Shown piece by piece: positions 51,217-59,419 of a DNA stretch of 64,000 nucleotides. How positions within the stretch are numbered: the first letter of the stretch is position 1; each line of letters starts with the position of its first letter. Below the pieces are notes generated by a model. The model searched no databases. It was not told the origin of the DNA and saw nothing but the letters and a program-made list of their open reading frames with translations. Position numbers and translations under genes: made by a program. Source of the stretch: JACRLW01 sp050181465 (GTDB lineage Bacteria; Planctomycetota; UBA1135; UBA2386); the NCBI GenBank assembly GCA_050181465.1, contig JBFXDD010000009.1, forward strand, positions 78,579 to 142,578, read 5' to 3'.

Positions 51217-53490
51217 TCAGCTCGACAGTCGCGCCGCCGACTGTCGCGGCACCTCGAAAAACTCGACGGAGCCGGAGCGAACGTCATAGAGCGCGCCGAC
51301 GATGCGGCACTTCCCGGACTTCTCGAGGTCTGCGAGTGCGCGGCTCGTGTCTCGGATCGACTGGATGGTGCTCACCACGTTGTCACGCGCGACACGATCG
51401 GCGTAGTCGTTGCGCTCACCGGGGCCCCATTGATCGGGCCGCTTGCAAGCGCGCGGGTCGATCGACTTCTGGATCTCGTCCAACACGTGGTGCAAGTGGT
51501 CGCAACCGGTGACCTCGGCGACCGGCTTGTCGTTGTGCATGAAGTCCACTGCGGCACCGACCGCACCACATGCCGTGTGCCCCATGACCAACAAGAGGCG
51601 GGCTCCGGCAACCACACATCCGTACTCCATGCTGCCGAGCACGCGATCCCGTGCGACGTTGCCGGCCATGCGTACGCTGAAGACGTCACCGAGACCCAGG
51701 TCGAAGATCAGCTCGACCGGGGTACGGGAATCGATGCAGCTCAATACGACCGCCATGGGGAACTGCCCCGTCGACGTCGCACCCACCTGTCGCGAGTAGT
51801 CGCGGGTAAGTTGCTCACCTTTGCGGAATCGCTCATTGCCGGCGCGGAAGATGTCCAACACGGAGTCCGGATCCAAAGCGCCCTGGACTTCCCGGCTGCT
51901 GTAGTCGACGTATTGGATCTTGTCGTTCAGTCGGCCGTAGTCCTGCTGGAATCCGATCAGGCTGACGTTCACCCCGCGAGCGGGTGCGGTCACTTCATCG
52001 AACTCGACGATCATGTCGAGGACATCCGGATCGATGAAGTCGGAGCTGCGGGCGTCGATGAGCACATGACTCCCCTCCGGCACAGTGTCGAAGGCACGGG
52101 TGAGCGCCGCTCGATTGAGGAAGCTCACCTGGTTCGCCAACTCGATCCGAAGCACCTCTCCACCGACGTGGTTCTCGATGACACGCTTGATCGGCCGCTT
52201 CAGATTGCTGTGAAGAATGAAGCCGAGCGCGATGACGAGGCCGATGACGATGCCGGTCAGCAAGTCGGTGAAGACGATCGCACCGACGGTGACTGCAAAG
52301 GGCAAGAACTGCGCACGACCCTCGCGCGACATCTGCACGAACAAGGCCGGGCTCGCCAGCTTCAATCCCGTCACCAACAGGATCGCCCCGAGCGCCGCGA
52401 GCGGGATCATGTTGAGCACGCCCGGGAGCAGTGCGACGAAAGCGAGCAACATCACACCGTGGGAGATGGCCGACAACTTCGTGCGAGCCCCCGCGGAGAT
52501 GTTGACCGAGCTGCGCACGATCACACTGGTCATTGGCAACCCGCCCAGCAAGCCGGCGACTACATTGCCGGTGCCTTGCGCGACCAGTTCCCGACTCGGC
52601 GGCGAGACTCGTCGCTTGGGATCGAGTCGGTCGACGGCTTCCAGATTCAGCAGCGTCTCGAGTGACGCCACGATCGCGATCGTGATCGCCGAGCCGAACA
52701 CCGCGGTCGAACCGAGCGCCGCGAAGTCGGGGTGGGTGAAAACGCCGAGAAACTCACCGAAGCTGTTACTGACCGGCACCTTCACGAGGTGTGAGTCCGC
52801 GAGTGCCCATTGCCCGCCCAGCGAGCTCAGAATGCGCTCGAGAACCACTCCCAACACGACGATGATCAGCGGAGCGGGCACCGGCAACGACGCCAAGGGC
52901 TTGATCTTCTTCCACGACAAGAGGAGCAGCACGGAGACGATGCCGATCACCGCCGCCGTGGGCTGAATGTCGGTCATTGTCGCCCAGATCTCGCTGAAGG
53001 TGTTCTGGCGGTCGGCCTGCTCGAACGACATCTCGCCCATCGGATCCGGATCGTGGCCGAGCACGTGCGGGATCTGCTTGAGGATCAGGATCACACCGAT
53101 CGCCGCGAGCAGCCCCTTGATGACGCTGGAGGGCACGAAGTCGGCAAGGAACCCGAGCTTGAACAACCCCAGCGCGACCTGGATCACACCGGCGAGGACC
53201 ACCGCCGCGAGGAAGGCCTCGAAGCTGCCGAGCGTGCTGATCTGCAACGCCACCACGGCAGTCAGGCCCGCTGCCGGTCCCGACACACTCGTGTGAGAAC
53301 CGCTGAGCCAGCCCACCAGGATCCCGCCGACGATGCCGGAGATGATCCCGGACATGAGCGGAGCGTTCGAGGCGAGCGCGATGCCCAGACACAGCGGAAG
53401 GGCGACGAGGAAGACGACGAGTCCGGCTACGAGGTCGCGACGAACCGAATCGAGTCCCGGCGACTTCGGCGAGAGAGAGGTCGAGGTCAT
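51217..53490 (-). CDS. SulP-family anion permease fused to STAS domain and beta-carbonic anhydrase
   Basis: A 757-residue fusion. Residues about 15-430 are a SulP permease with 10-12 helices (VFLVALPLCLGIALASNAPL; VSGPAAGLTAVVALQIS; GGLPMTSVIVRSSVNISAG). Residues about 440-540 are a STAS domain (VSFLNRAALTRAF; IDARSSDFIDPDVLDMIVE). Residues about 555-757 are a beta-class carbonic anhydrase with zinc ligands in VLSCIDSRTPVELIFD and VMGHTACGAVGAAVD. It probably imports bicarbonate or another anion and interconverts CO2 and bicarbonate at the membrane. ATG 53490 (MTSTSLSPKS) is used; a TTG three codons upstream is weaker. Confidence 0.9.
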   Translation of the reverse strand: MTSTSLSPKSPGLDSVRRDLVAGLVVFLVALPLCLGIALASNAPLMSGIISGIVGGILVGWLSGSHTSVSGPAAGLTAVVALQISTLGSFEAFLAAVVLAGVIQVALGLFKLGFLADFVPSSVIKGLLAAIGVILILKQIPHVLGHDPDPMGEMSFEQADRQNTFSEIWATMTDIQPTAAVIGIVSVLLLLSWKKIKPLASLPVPAPLIIVVLGVVLERILSSLGGQWALADSHLVKVPVSNSFGEFLGVFTHPDFAALGSTAVFGSAITIAIVASLETLLNLEAVDRLDPKRRVSPPSRELVAQGTGNVVAGLLGGLPMTSVIVRSSVNISAGARTKLSAISHGVMLLAFVALLPGVLNMIPLAALGAILLVTGLKLASPALFVQMSREGRAQFLPFAVTVGAIVFTDLLTGIVIGLVIALGFILHSNLKRPIKRVIENHVGGEVLRIELANQVSFLNRAALTRAFDTVPEGSHVLIDARSSDFIDPDVLDMIVEFDEVTAPARGVNVSLIGFQQDYGRLNDKIQYVDYSSREVQGALDPDSVLDIFRAGNERFRKGEQLTRDYSRQVGATSTGQFPMAVVLSCIDSRTPVELIFDLGLGDVFSVRMAGNVARDRVLGSMEYGCVVAGARLLLVMGHTACGAVGAAVDFMHNDKPVAEVTGCDHLHHVLDEIQKSIDPRACKRPDQWGPGERNDYADRVARDNVVSTIQSIRDTSRALADLEKSGKCRIVGALYDVRSGSVEFFEVPRQSAARLSS

Positions 53491-53600
53491 TCGAACCAAT
53501 CAGATGCGGTACGGTTGCGGGACGGTCAAGAGGAGGACTGGGAACTCGCTGCAGATTTTCCGCCCGAGCCGCGTGCTCCTGCTGCGATCATCCTGGATTG

Positions 53601-54599
53601 ATGTCCCATCGACCCACCGGCAGGCCTGGGCCCGCGGCCCTGGCACCCTTCGCGGTCCTGGTCCTCTCTGGTGTGGCCGACGCCCAGTCGTTGGAAGAGA
53701 TCCGCGATCGGCTGGGAGCGGCGGTCTCCTCGTCGCGCTACACACTCCTGCCGATCACCCTCATCGAACTCGCGGAAGAGAGCGAACTGTCGGGCACCAG
53801 CATCGAAGTCGACGATTCCCCGGATATTTCGCTCAGCTCGCTGAGCCTGCCCTGGCGCGCCGACTTCACCCCGTTCCGCGACGGGCCCTCGTTCCAATTC
53901 CTCGCGGTGGCGGGCATGGCGAGCGCCCGCTTGGACTTCCCCGATGTGTGGGAAGGTTTGCTGCCGGGCGCCGAGACGCGCGTCGAGACGCGCTACCGCG
54001 CGTTCGGCGCGGATGTCGGGCTGGGCCCGCGCTTCGAGTTGTTCGGCAGCGGCTTCGCTGTGGAGACGCTCGCTCACCTCGGACTCGCGCACGTCTCGAA
54101 CGACGCCGACTACTCCGGTCCCGGGGCCGCGGTGACCGAGCTGCTGCTCGACGACATCGTGTTCGGCTGGTCCGGGTTGGTCGTCACTTGGGGCGGCTCA
54201 TTGGCGCTGCGCTCGCGCAGGCTGGAACTCGGTTCGCTCGAGGCGCGACTCGTAGCCCGCTTCGACCGTCGCTACAGCCAGACGGCACAGGGTGACTCTC
54301 CGGCGATGGACGGGGTTGGTCGTGCGGATTGGATCTCCGTGCGCGGCGATCTGGAGGGTGAACTGCCGTGGTCCATCGGTGAACGACGACTTCGCTGGCT
54401 CGCCGAAGCCGGTTACCGCCGCCTGCTCGGCGACGCCGCCGAACTACTCGGCTACGAAGAGTTCTTCGAGCTCGGCGGCGGCGTGCGTCTGCCCCTTCCC
54501 GATGGCTTCCCCGTGATCGGCGGAATCGAAGCTCGCGCGACCGTGCTGATGGGGCCCGACGTGTCCGGCTGGAGCATCGGGATGTCCGTCAGCTTCTGA
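53601..54599 (+). CDS. Candidate outer-membrane beta-barrel protein
   Basis: A 332-residue exported protein: signal peptide ending LVLSGVADAQ, then alternating hydrophobic/polar strands such as FQFLAVAGMASARLDF, RYRAFGADVGLGPRFELFGS and LRWLAEAGYRRLLGD. It ends in a terminal aromatic residue (SIGMSVSF), the classic beta-barrel C-terminus recognised by BamA. No homology recalled. Divergent from the SulP fusion with 110 bases between. Confidence 0.6.
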   Translation: MSHRPTGRPGPAALAPFAVLVLSGVADAQSLEEIRDRLGAAVSSSRYTLLPITLIELAEESELSGTSIEVDDSPDISLSSLSLPWRADFTPFRDGPSFQFLAVAGMASARLDFPDVWEGLLPGAETRVETRYRAFGADVGLGPRFELFGSGFAVETLAHLGLAHVSNDADYSGPGAAVTELLLDDIVFGWSGLVVTWGGSLALRSRRLELGSLEARLVARFDRRYSQTAQGDSPAMDGVGRADWISVRGDLEGELPWSIGERRLRWLAEAGYRRLLGDAAELLGYEEFFELGGGVRLPLPDGFPVIGGIEARATVLMGPDVSGWSIGMSVSF

Positions 54600-54626
54600 G
54601 TTCGCCGCGAGCGGCAAGTCCGATGG

Positions 54627-55388
54627 TCACCCGAACACGGCCAACGCCGCCCATGCCAATCCGGCCGCGACCGCGAGCGCCAGCACGACGATTCCCGCCC
54701 GCGCGGCACCGCCGAGTTGGCTGATGTCGCCGGCAAGGAGGCCGGTCTTGCGCGGCTTGGCCTGGAACTGCAACACGCCGCCGACGCGATGCTCGCCGGC
54801 TCGATCGCGGGCGCTATTGGAGGGCGAGACGGTCGGTCCGGCAGCCGTCGACTTGGCGCTCGCCGGCGCAGCCGCTCGCACCTCGACGATTTCGTCGTCC
54901 ACGAACTCGAGGACATCCACCTTCGGCGGAGGGACCGGAGCGCTCGTGGGGATCGACGGCGGCGGCGCAGGGCGCGGCGAAGCGGGCGACTCCGCTCGCG
55001 GCGACCGCGCCGCGGAGTCGTCGTCCGCTTCCTCGCCGTCCTCATCGCCGAACAGGTCCTCACCCGGCGCGGGCCCGGCAACCTTCGGCGCCGGTGACGA
55101 CTGTGCGGCGATCGCCTGGGCGACATACCGAATTCGAGTCGTGCCGATGGTGATCTCATCGCCGTCGCGGAGCATGCGCTTCTCGACGCGCGAGCCGTTG
55201 AGCAGCGTGCCGTTGCGACTGCCGAGGTCTTCCAGTTCGACCACCCCCAATTGCACGGCGAGCTTGGCGTGGCGACGCGACGCTTTCTCGTCGTCGAGCG
55301 TCAGTCCGACTCCCGGGGCTCGTCCGAGGATGAGCCCATCGACCACAGGCACGCTGCGCCCGTCCGCCAATTGAAGAATGCCGCTCAC
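54627..55388 (-). CDS. FHA-domain protein with C-terminal membrane helix
   Basis: A 253-residue protein. The FHA domain (about 5-88) has LILGRAPGVGLTLDDEKASR (with the SRRH phosphothreonine-binding motif), LEDLGSRNGTLLNG and DGDEITIGTTRIRYV. A long Ala/Pro/acidic linker follows, then a C-terminal helix (AGIVVLALAVAAGLAWAALA). It probably docks phosphothreonine partners of a kinase such as the one at 40537 (inference) at the membrane. In the 230-base gap to the ABC gene there is only repeat fragment H. Confidence 0.8.
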   Translation of the reverse strand: MSGILQLADGRSVPVVDGLILGRAPGVGLTLDDEKASRRHAKLAVQLGVVELEDLGSRNGTLLNGSRVEKRMLRDGDEITIGTTRIRYVAQAIAAQSSPAPKVAGPAPGEDLFGDEDGEEADDDSAARSPRAESPASPRPAPPPSIPTSAPVPPPKVDVLEFVDDEIVEVRAAAPASAKSTAAGPTVSPSNSARDRAGEHRVGGVLQFQAKPRKTGLLAGDISQLGGAARAGIVVLALAVAAGLAWAALAVFG

Positions 55389-55557
55389 GACGGAGGCGAA
55401 GTTAGCTGGGCGGCAGCAGCCGCGGAACCAACTTCCCGGCGGTCACGACAGGGATCCTGGTCGAAGGAATGTTGCTGGGTCGTCGAGGCGTGCGAGAACC
55501 CGGCTCTTCTCCGCCGTCCGGCGCGGGGATTCCGGGCCGGCAACACTCCCCCGACCA

Positions 55558-55610
55558 GTATCCGACCTGCGTCGTTCTCGCGCCGACGTTCACGAGTAGT
55601 CCGGGCTAGC
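55558..55610 (+). repeat. Interspersed palindromic repeat, copy H (right half only)
   Basis: The 53 bases match the right end of the family (TCGACCTGCGTCG-like core, then GACGTTCACGAGTAGTCCGG and GCTAGC). No convincing left half is present. It ends 8 bases before the ABC gene start. Confidence 0.7.
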
Positions 55611-55618
55611 ATCGGCGC

Positions 55619-56494
55619 GTGCCAACAACCCCAAGCCCCAAGGCAATCGACGCCCACGGCCTCGCCGTGCGGTTCGGGCGCGGCGGGCCCAGGTCGACCG
55701 CGGTGGACGCTCTGGTCGACGTCGACTTCATGTGCGCGACCGGCGCCTTCGTCGGACTGCTGGGCGCCAACGGTTCGGGGAAGACGACCTTGCTTCGCAT
55801 CCTCGCCGGCGATCTGGTCCCCGACCGCGGCGCCGCGCTGGTGCTGGGTGCGCCGCCGAGAAGCCGCGAATTGGTCTCGCGCGTTGCATTCCTCCCGGCG
55901 GAGCCGCCGCCGTATCCGACCCTCTCACCGCGCGAGATCTTGACTCATCTCGGCGCGTTGGGCGGCATGGCGCGACCTGCGGCTCGCGACGAGACCGATC
56001 GCCTGCTCGAAGCGCTCGGCTTGGCGACCGCAGCGAATCGACCGATCGACGGCTTCAGCACCGGAATGAAGCGCCGTGCAGCGATTGCCTGTGCGCTGTT
56101 TGGCCGCCCGGAACTCCTGCTCTTGGACGAGCCCACCGCCGGATTGGACCCGGAAGGCACGTTGCTCGCCCTCGAACTCTTCCGTGAGCACCGACGACTC
56201 GGCGGCACCATCGTGATGGCGTCGCACCGACTGGACGAGGTCGAAGAGAATTGCGAGCGCGTGGTCATCCTCGATCGCGGTCGCGTGCGCCGCGACGGCA
56301 CTCTGGATCGGATCCTGGCCGATCAGAACGACCTGCTGGAAGTGCAACCGATCGATGCGGCGACTCGCGATGCCGTCACACACGCAGTGGTCGACCAAGG
56401 GGTTGATGTAGTCGGGTGGTCCAAGCGGCGGCGCCACCTCGCCGAGCTGCTTCGCGAAGTCGCCGCGGAATCAGACCGACCCCTCGCACCATGA
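55619..56494 (+). CDS. ABC transporter ATP-binding protein
   Basis: A 291-residue ABC ATPase: Walker A LLGANGSGKTTLLRILAG, Q-loop region RVAFLPAEPPPYPTLS, signature FSTGMKRRAAIACALFG, Walker B ELLLLDEPTAGLDPEG, and switch His in IVMASHRLDEVEE. It is of the ABC-2/CcmA export type. Start GTG 55619. The stop overlaps the next gene start (ATGA), so it is coupled to the membrane partner. Confidence 0.88.
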   Translation: MPTTPSPKAIDAHGLAVRFGRGGPRSTAVDALVDVDFMCATGAFVGLLGANGSGKTTLLRILAGDLVPDRGAALVLGAPPRSRELVSRVAFLPAEPPPYPTLSPREILTHLGALGGMARPAARDETDRLLEALGLATAANRPIDGFSTGMKRRAAIACALFGRPELLLLDEPTAGLDPEGTLLALELFREHRRLGGTIVMASHRLDEVEENCERVVILDRGRVRRDGTLDRILADQNDLLEVQPIDAATRDAVTHAVVDQGVDVVGWSKRRRHLAELLREVAAESDRPLAP

Positions 56495-57552
56495 GCCCCC
56501 GCTCCTCTGCGCAGAGCGCCGGCTTCCGTCTGGCGCTGCGCCTGCTGACGCCGGCCCTTTGGGTCAGCTTGGCGATCACGGGACTGCTCGCGCTGTACGG
56601 CGCATGGATGCAGTCGATCAACGCCAGCGATCGCATGGACACTCGGGTGTGGTGGCTACAGACCGCACTCGCGGTGATGGCGATCACGCTGGTCTTTCGT
56701 GCGATCGACGTGAGTCCCCAGTGGGGTCGCGAACGGGCCGACGGTCAGTGGTTGCGACGTCGTCGGATCGGCGGTGCCGACGGCACACTCCCCATCGCGC
56801 TCGCGCTGCTGTGCGTAATGGAGATCGGCGTGATCGTGCTCACCCCGATCTTCGAGCTCGTCGTTCGGCACGGCCGGCCGGCTTCGGTCGCGGAGCGCCT
56901 CGCAATCGAACCGGTGGGTCTCGATCGACTCGATGCACGGAACCCCCGCCTCGAATTCCGACTGCCGGAAGGGGGATTCGCAGAACTCGAGCTTCGACCG
57001 TCACTCGCTGCGGCGAGCCTTCAGAGTTCGCTGGTGATCACCGTCGCGATCGAGCAGGACGGCTCGGATGTCGGCGCGCCGCGCGACTACGGATTGACCG
57101 ACACCGTGTTGCGGATCCCGCTCCAGGCACGGTGTCGAAGCGTGGCACTCCGCCGACTCGACGGCGACCTCGGCCTCGAGTTTCCACTCGGCTCCGCGCA
57201 TGCGATCCAACCTGCAATCGCGCCACGATGGCTGGCCGCAATCGGCGCTGCGTCCTGCCTGATCATCGATTGGCTGCCGGTGCTGGCCGGCTTGGCGCTC
57301 GCGCGCCGCGTACTCTCGGTAGGCATCCTGAAGGTGCTGGCCATCGCAGCTCACCTGGCACTCTTGATCGGCGGGCGGGGTACGCAGAGCGCTGCCTTGT
57401 CCGCACACGGGCGCGACGCTTGGTTCTGGACCGCCCACACTCGAGGCACCGCGGTGGAGCTCGTCGTCGCGAGCGTGGTTCTGGTCGCGCTCACCTTGCT
57501 GGGCGAGCGACTTTCGGCCGGCAACCGCACAGCGCCCGACCGCAGGCGATGA
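56491..57552 (+). CDS. Polytopic membrane protein, probable ABC partner
   Basis: A 353-residue membrane protein starting at ATG 56491 in the ATGA overlap. Hydrophobic helices at about 25-42 (LWVSLAITGLLALYGAW), 58-75, 105-122, 250-270, 288-305 and 320-340. Between the third and fourth lies a soluble beta-rich domain of about 115 residues (LEFRLPEGGFAELELRP). It is not a standard ABC-2 permease; gene order suggests it works with the ATPase. Substrate unknown. Confidence 0.65.
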   Translation: MSPRSSAQSAGFRLALRLLTPALWVSLAITGLLALYGAWMQSINASDRMDTRVWWLQTALAVMAITLVFRAIDVSPQWGRERADGQWLRRRRIGGADGTLPIALALLCVMEIGVIVLTPIFELVVRHGRPASVAERLAIEPVGLDRLDARNPRLEFRLPEGGFAELELRPSLAAASLQSSLVITVAIEQDGSDVGAPRDYGLTDTVLRIPLQARCRSVALRRLDGDLGLEFPLGSAHAIQPAIAPRWLAAIGAASCLIIDWLPVLAGLALARRVLSVGILKVLAIAAHLALLIGGRGTQSAALSAHGRDAWFWTAHTRGTAVELVVASVVLVALTLLGERLSAGNRTAPDRRR

Positions 57553-57703
57553 GCCGACGCGGTCGGGTTACGCGACGGCGGAGCAGCGGTGGCGAAATCA
57601 CCCCAACCGCCGAGGTGGCCGACCCCGCAGTCGATCCTCACAATTTATCCACGACTGGTACTCCGTCCCGTCCGGCTGGATCGGCTACCTTGGGCCGGTC
57701 CCG

Positions 57704-58504
57704 ATGCGCGTGGTCCTGTTCACCGCCGGCGTGCTCCTCTTGCTCGCCGCCGTCTCGATTCCGACCCGGGCATCGGCCGATCCTTGGGACATGGCGCGCA
57801 GCATCGTGCGACCCTTCGTGCTGCCGGGCCTGCTGACGGCGCTCGACGACGCGGCGGTTCGCCGCGACCCCGGCGAGATGGCAGCCCGCCTCCGCGTGAT
57901 CGCCGAGCTCTGGCCGGAGTGGACCGACGGCACCGTGGACGCGGCCTGGCGCCATGCACTCGAACTCGGTCGCGAGTCTTCAGACGCCGACCAGTTTGCC
58001 ACCCGACTCTGGGAGGCCGAACGCTGGCTGGCCGGCGCCGCCGAGGACCGTGGCTCACGGCGACCGGAGGCCGCCGTGGATTTCCTGGTCGCCGCAGGTG
58101 TGATCCTGACCATCGCTGCCGACCAACATCCGGAAACGGAGACGGCCTATGCGACGCTGACCGGGCGCACCGCGAGCGAGCGCGCCGCCGAGTTGATCGA
58201 GCGCGCTCTCGCGATCGCCAACGATCCCGCGATCGCATTGCACGCCGGGCATGCCGCCACCCGAGCGATCGCCGGGGCGATCCGACGCGGCGACCTCGCA
58301 CAGGGCGAGCATGTTCGAAATGCCGCGATGAGCCGATTCCGCGCTCTCGCCGGCAACGACACCGCAGTCCGGGCTCTGCACGCACTCGAACGTCTGCCGC
58401 CGCTGGCGGAACTCGCCGTCGATCCCGAGCGTGTCCGCGCGATCGCCGCCGATCCCGATCTCGCCCCGATCGCCGAGGCCTTCGCTTCGACGACCCAGCG
58501 CTGA
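57704..58504 (+). CDS. Exported helical hypothetical protein
   Basis: A 266-residue protein with an N-terminal signal or anchor helix (VVLFTAGVLLLLAAVSIPTRA). The rest is Ala/Leu/Arg/Glu-rich and helical, with TPR-like spacing (MAARLRVIAELWPEWTDGT; AAELIERALAIANDPAIALH). No recognised motif. It ends two bases before the DedA gene, so the two are probably cotranscribed with the ABC pair upstream (151-base gap). Confidence 0.6.
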   Translation: MRVVLFTAGVLLLLAAVSIPTRASADPWDMARSIVRPFVLPGLLTALDDAAVRRDPGEMAARLRVIAELWPEWTDGTVDAAWRHALELGRESSDADQFATRLWEAERWLAGAAEDRGSRRPEAAVDFLVAAGVILTIAADQHPETETAYATLTGRTASERAAELIERALAIANDPAIALHAGHAATRAIAGAIRRGDLAQGEHVRNAAMSRFRALAGNDTAVRALHALERLPPLAELAVDPERVRAIAADPDLAPIAEAFASTTQR

Positions 58505-58506
58505 CG

Positions 58507-59274
58507 ATGTTCGACTGGCTCGTCGCGACCTTCAGCTCCTACCCGTACCTCGGGTGTGCAGCCCTGTTCTTGCTCTGCGGGTTGGGTCTGCCGCTGCCGG
58601 AGGAGATCGTTCTGCTCTTCGCCGGGTATGTGTGCTTCGAAGGACTCGCCGACCGAACGACGATGATCGTCGTGTGCTGCGGCGCAATCCTGCTCGGCGA
58701 CATTCTGCCGTTCTATCTGGGGCGTCACTACGGACCGCGCCTGCTGCGCATCCGGCTGCTGCGGATGCTGGTGACGCCCGAGCGTCTCGCGCGATTCGAC
58801 GTGTGGTTTCGCCGCCGCGGCGAGATGGTCGTCTTCTTCTCGCGATTCATCGCCGGCATCCGGGTGGTGTCGTTCTTCACCGCCGGGACGATGAAGATGG
58901 CGTGGTCGCGGTTCTTGCTGCTCGACCTCGCGGGCATCGTCCTCGTCGGCCCGCTCTTGGTCTGGGTGGGCGACCACTACGGCTCCGCGATCCGCGCGGC
59001 GGTGGAACATGTCCGGCGCGTCGAGCGTGGCCTCCTCATCGGCGCTCTCGTTGCGGGCGCGGGCTTCGGCCTGTGGTACTGGCTCGGCCGCCGACGCCGC
59101 CAGCGCCTGCTCGTGGGCGGCCCGGCGGAGACCTTCGTGCTGCCGACCACCCCGGTCGCGAATCCCCCGATCCTCGGCCCATCGGCGGAGGACCTGGGGC
59201 TACCGGAGGAGCCGCCCACCGGTGCGAAGCCGCAGGTCGAGACCGGCGAAGGCTCCGACACGGCGGCTCCCTGA
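58507..59274 (+). CDS. DedA-family membrane protein
   Basis: A 255-residue DedA/SNARE-associated protein. Conserved stretches: LFLLCGLGLPLPEEIVLLFA, GAILLGDILPFYLGRHYG, and FFSRFIAGIRVVSFFTAGTM (the F-x-R-x-x-x-x-R motif). Known DedA proteins act as lipid-carrier (undecaprenyl phosphate) flippases or in membrane homeostasis. A Pro/Glu-rich tail of about 60 residues after the last helix is unusual. Confidence 0.87.
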   Translation: MFDWLVATFSSYPYLGCAALFLLCGLGLPLPEEIVLLFAGYVCFEGLADRTTMIVVCCGAILLGDILPFYLGRHYGPRLLRIRLLRMLVTPERLARFDVWFRRRGEMVVFFSRFIAGIRVVSFFTAGTMKMAWSRFLLLDLAGIVLVGPLLVWVGDHYGSAIRAAVEHVRRVERGLLIGALVAGAGFGLWYWLGRRRRQRLLVGGPAETFVLPTTPVANPPILGPSAEDLGLPEEPPTGAKPQVETGEGSDTAAP

Positions 59275-59310
59275 GCACCCGCCGCGCTGCCGGGGCCCGC
59301 GGGCGGGTGC
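59275..59310 (+). terminator. Terminator-like hairpin after dedA
   Basis: GCACCCGCC (59275-59283) pairs with GGCGGGTGC (59302-59310); three more G-C pairs form inside with one bulge. It starts at the base after the stop codon. No T-tract. Confidence 0.55.
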
Positions 59311-59419
59311 GAGCCTTGGAACCGTAGCGGGGCACCGCTATCGTCCTCGCCCCTTCGATACGCAGGCACCGATTTGTTGCGGCGCCGCGTAACCATTCGC
59401 CCCTCTTCCATCCCCATCC

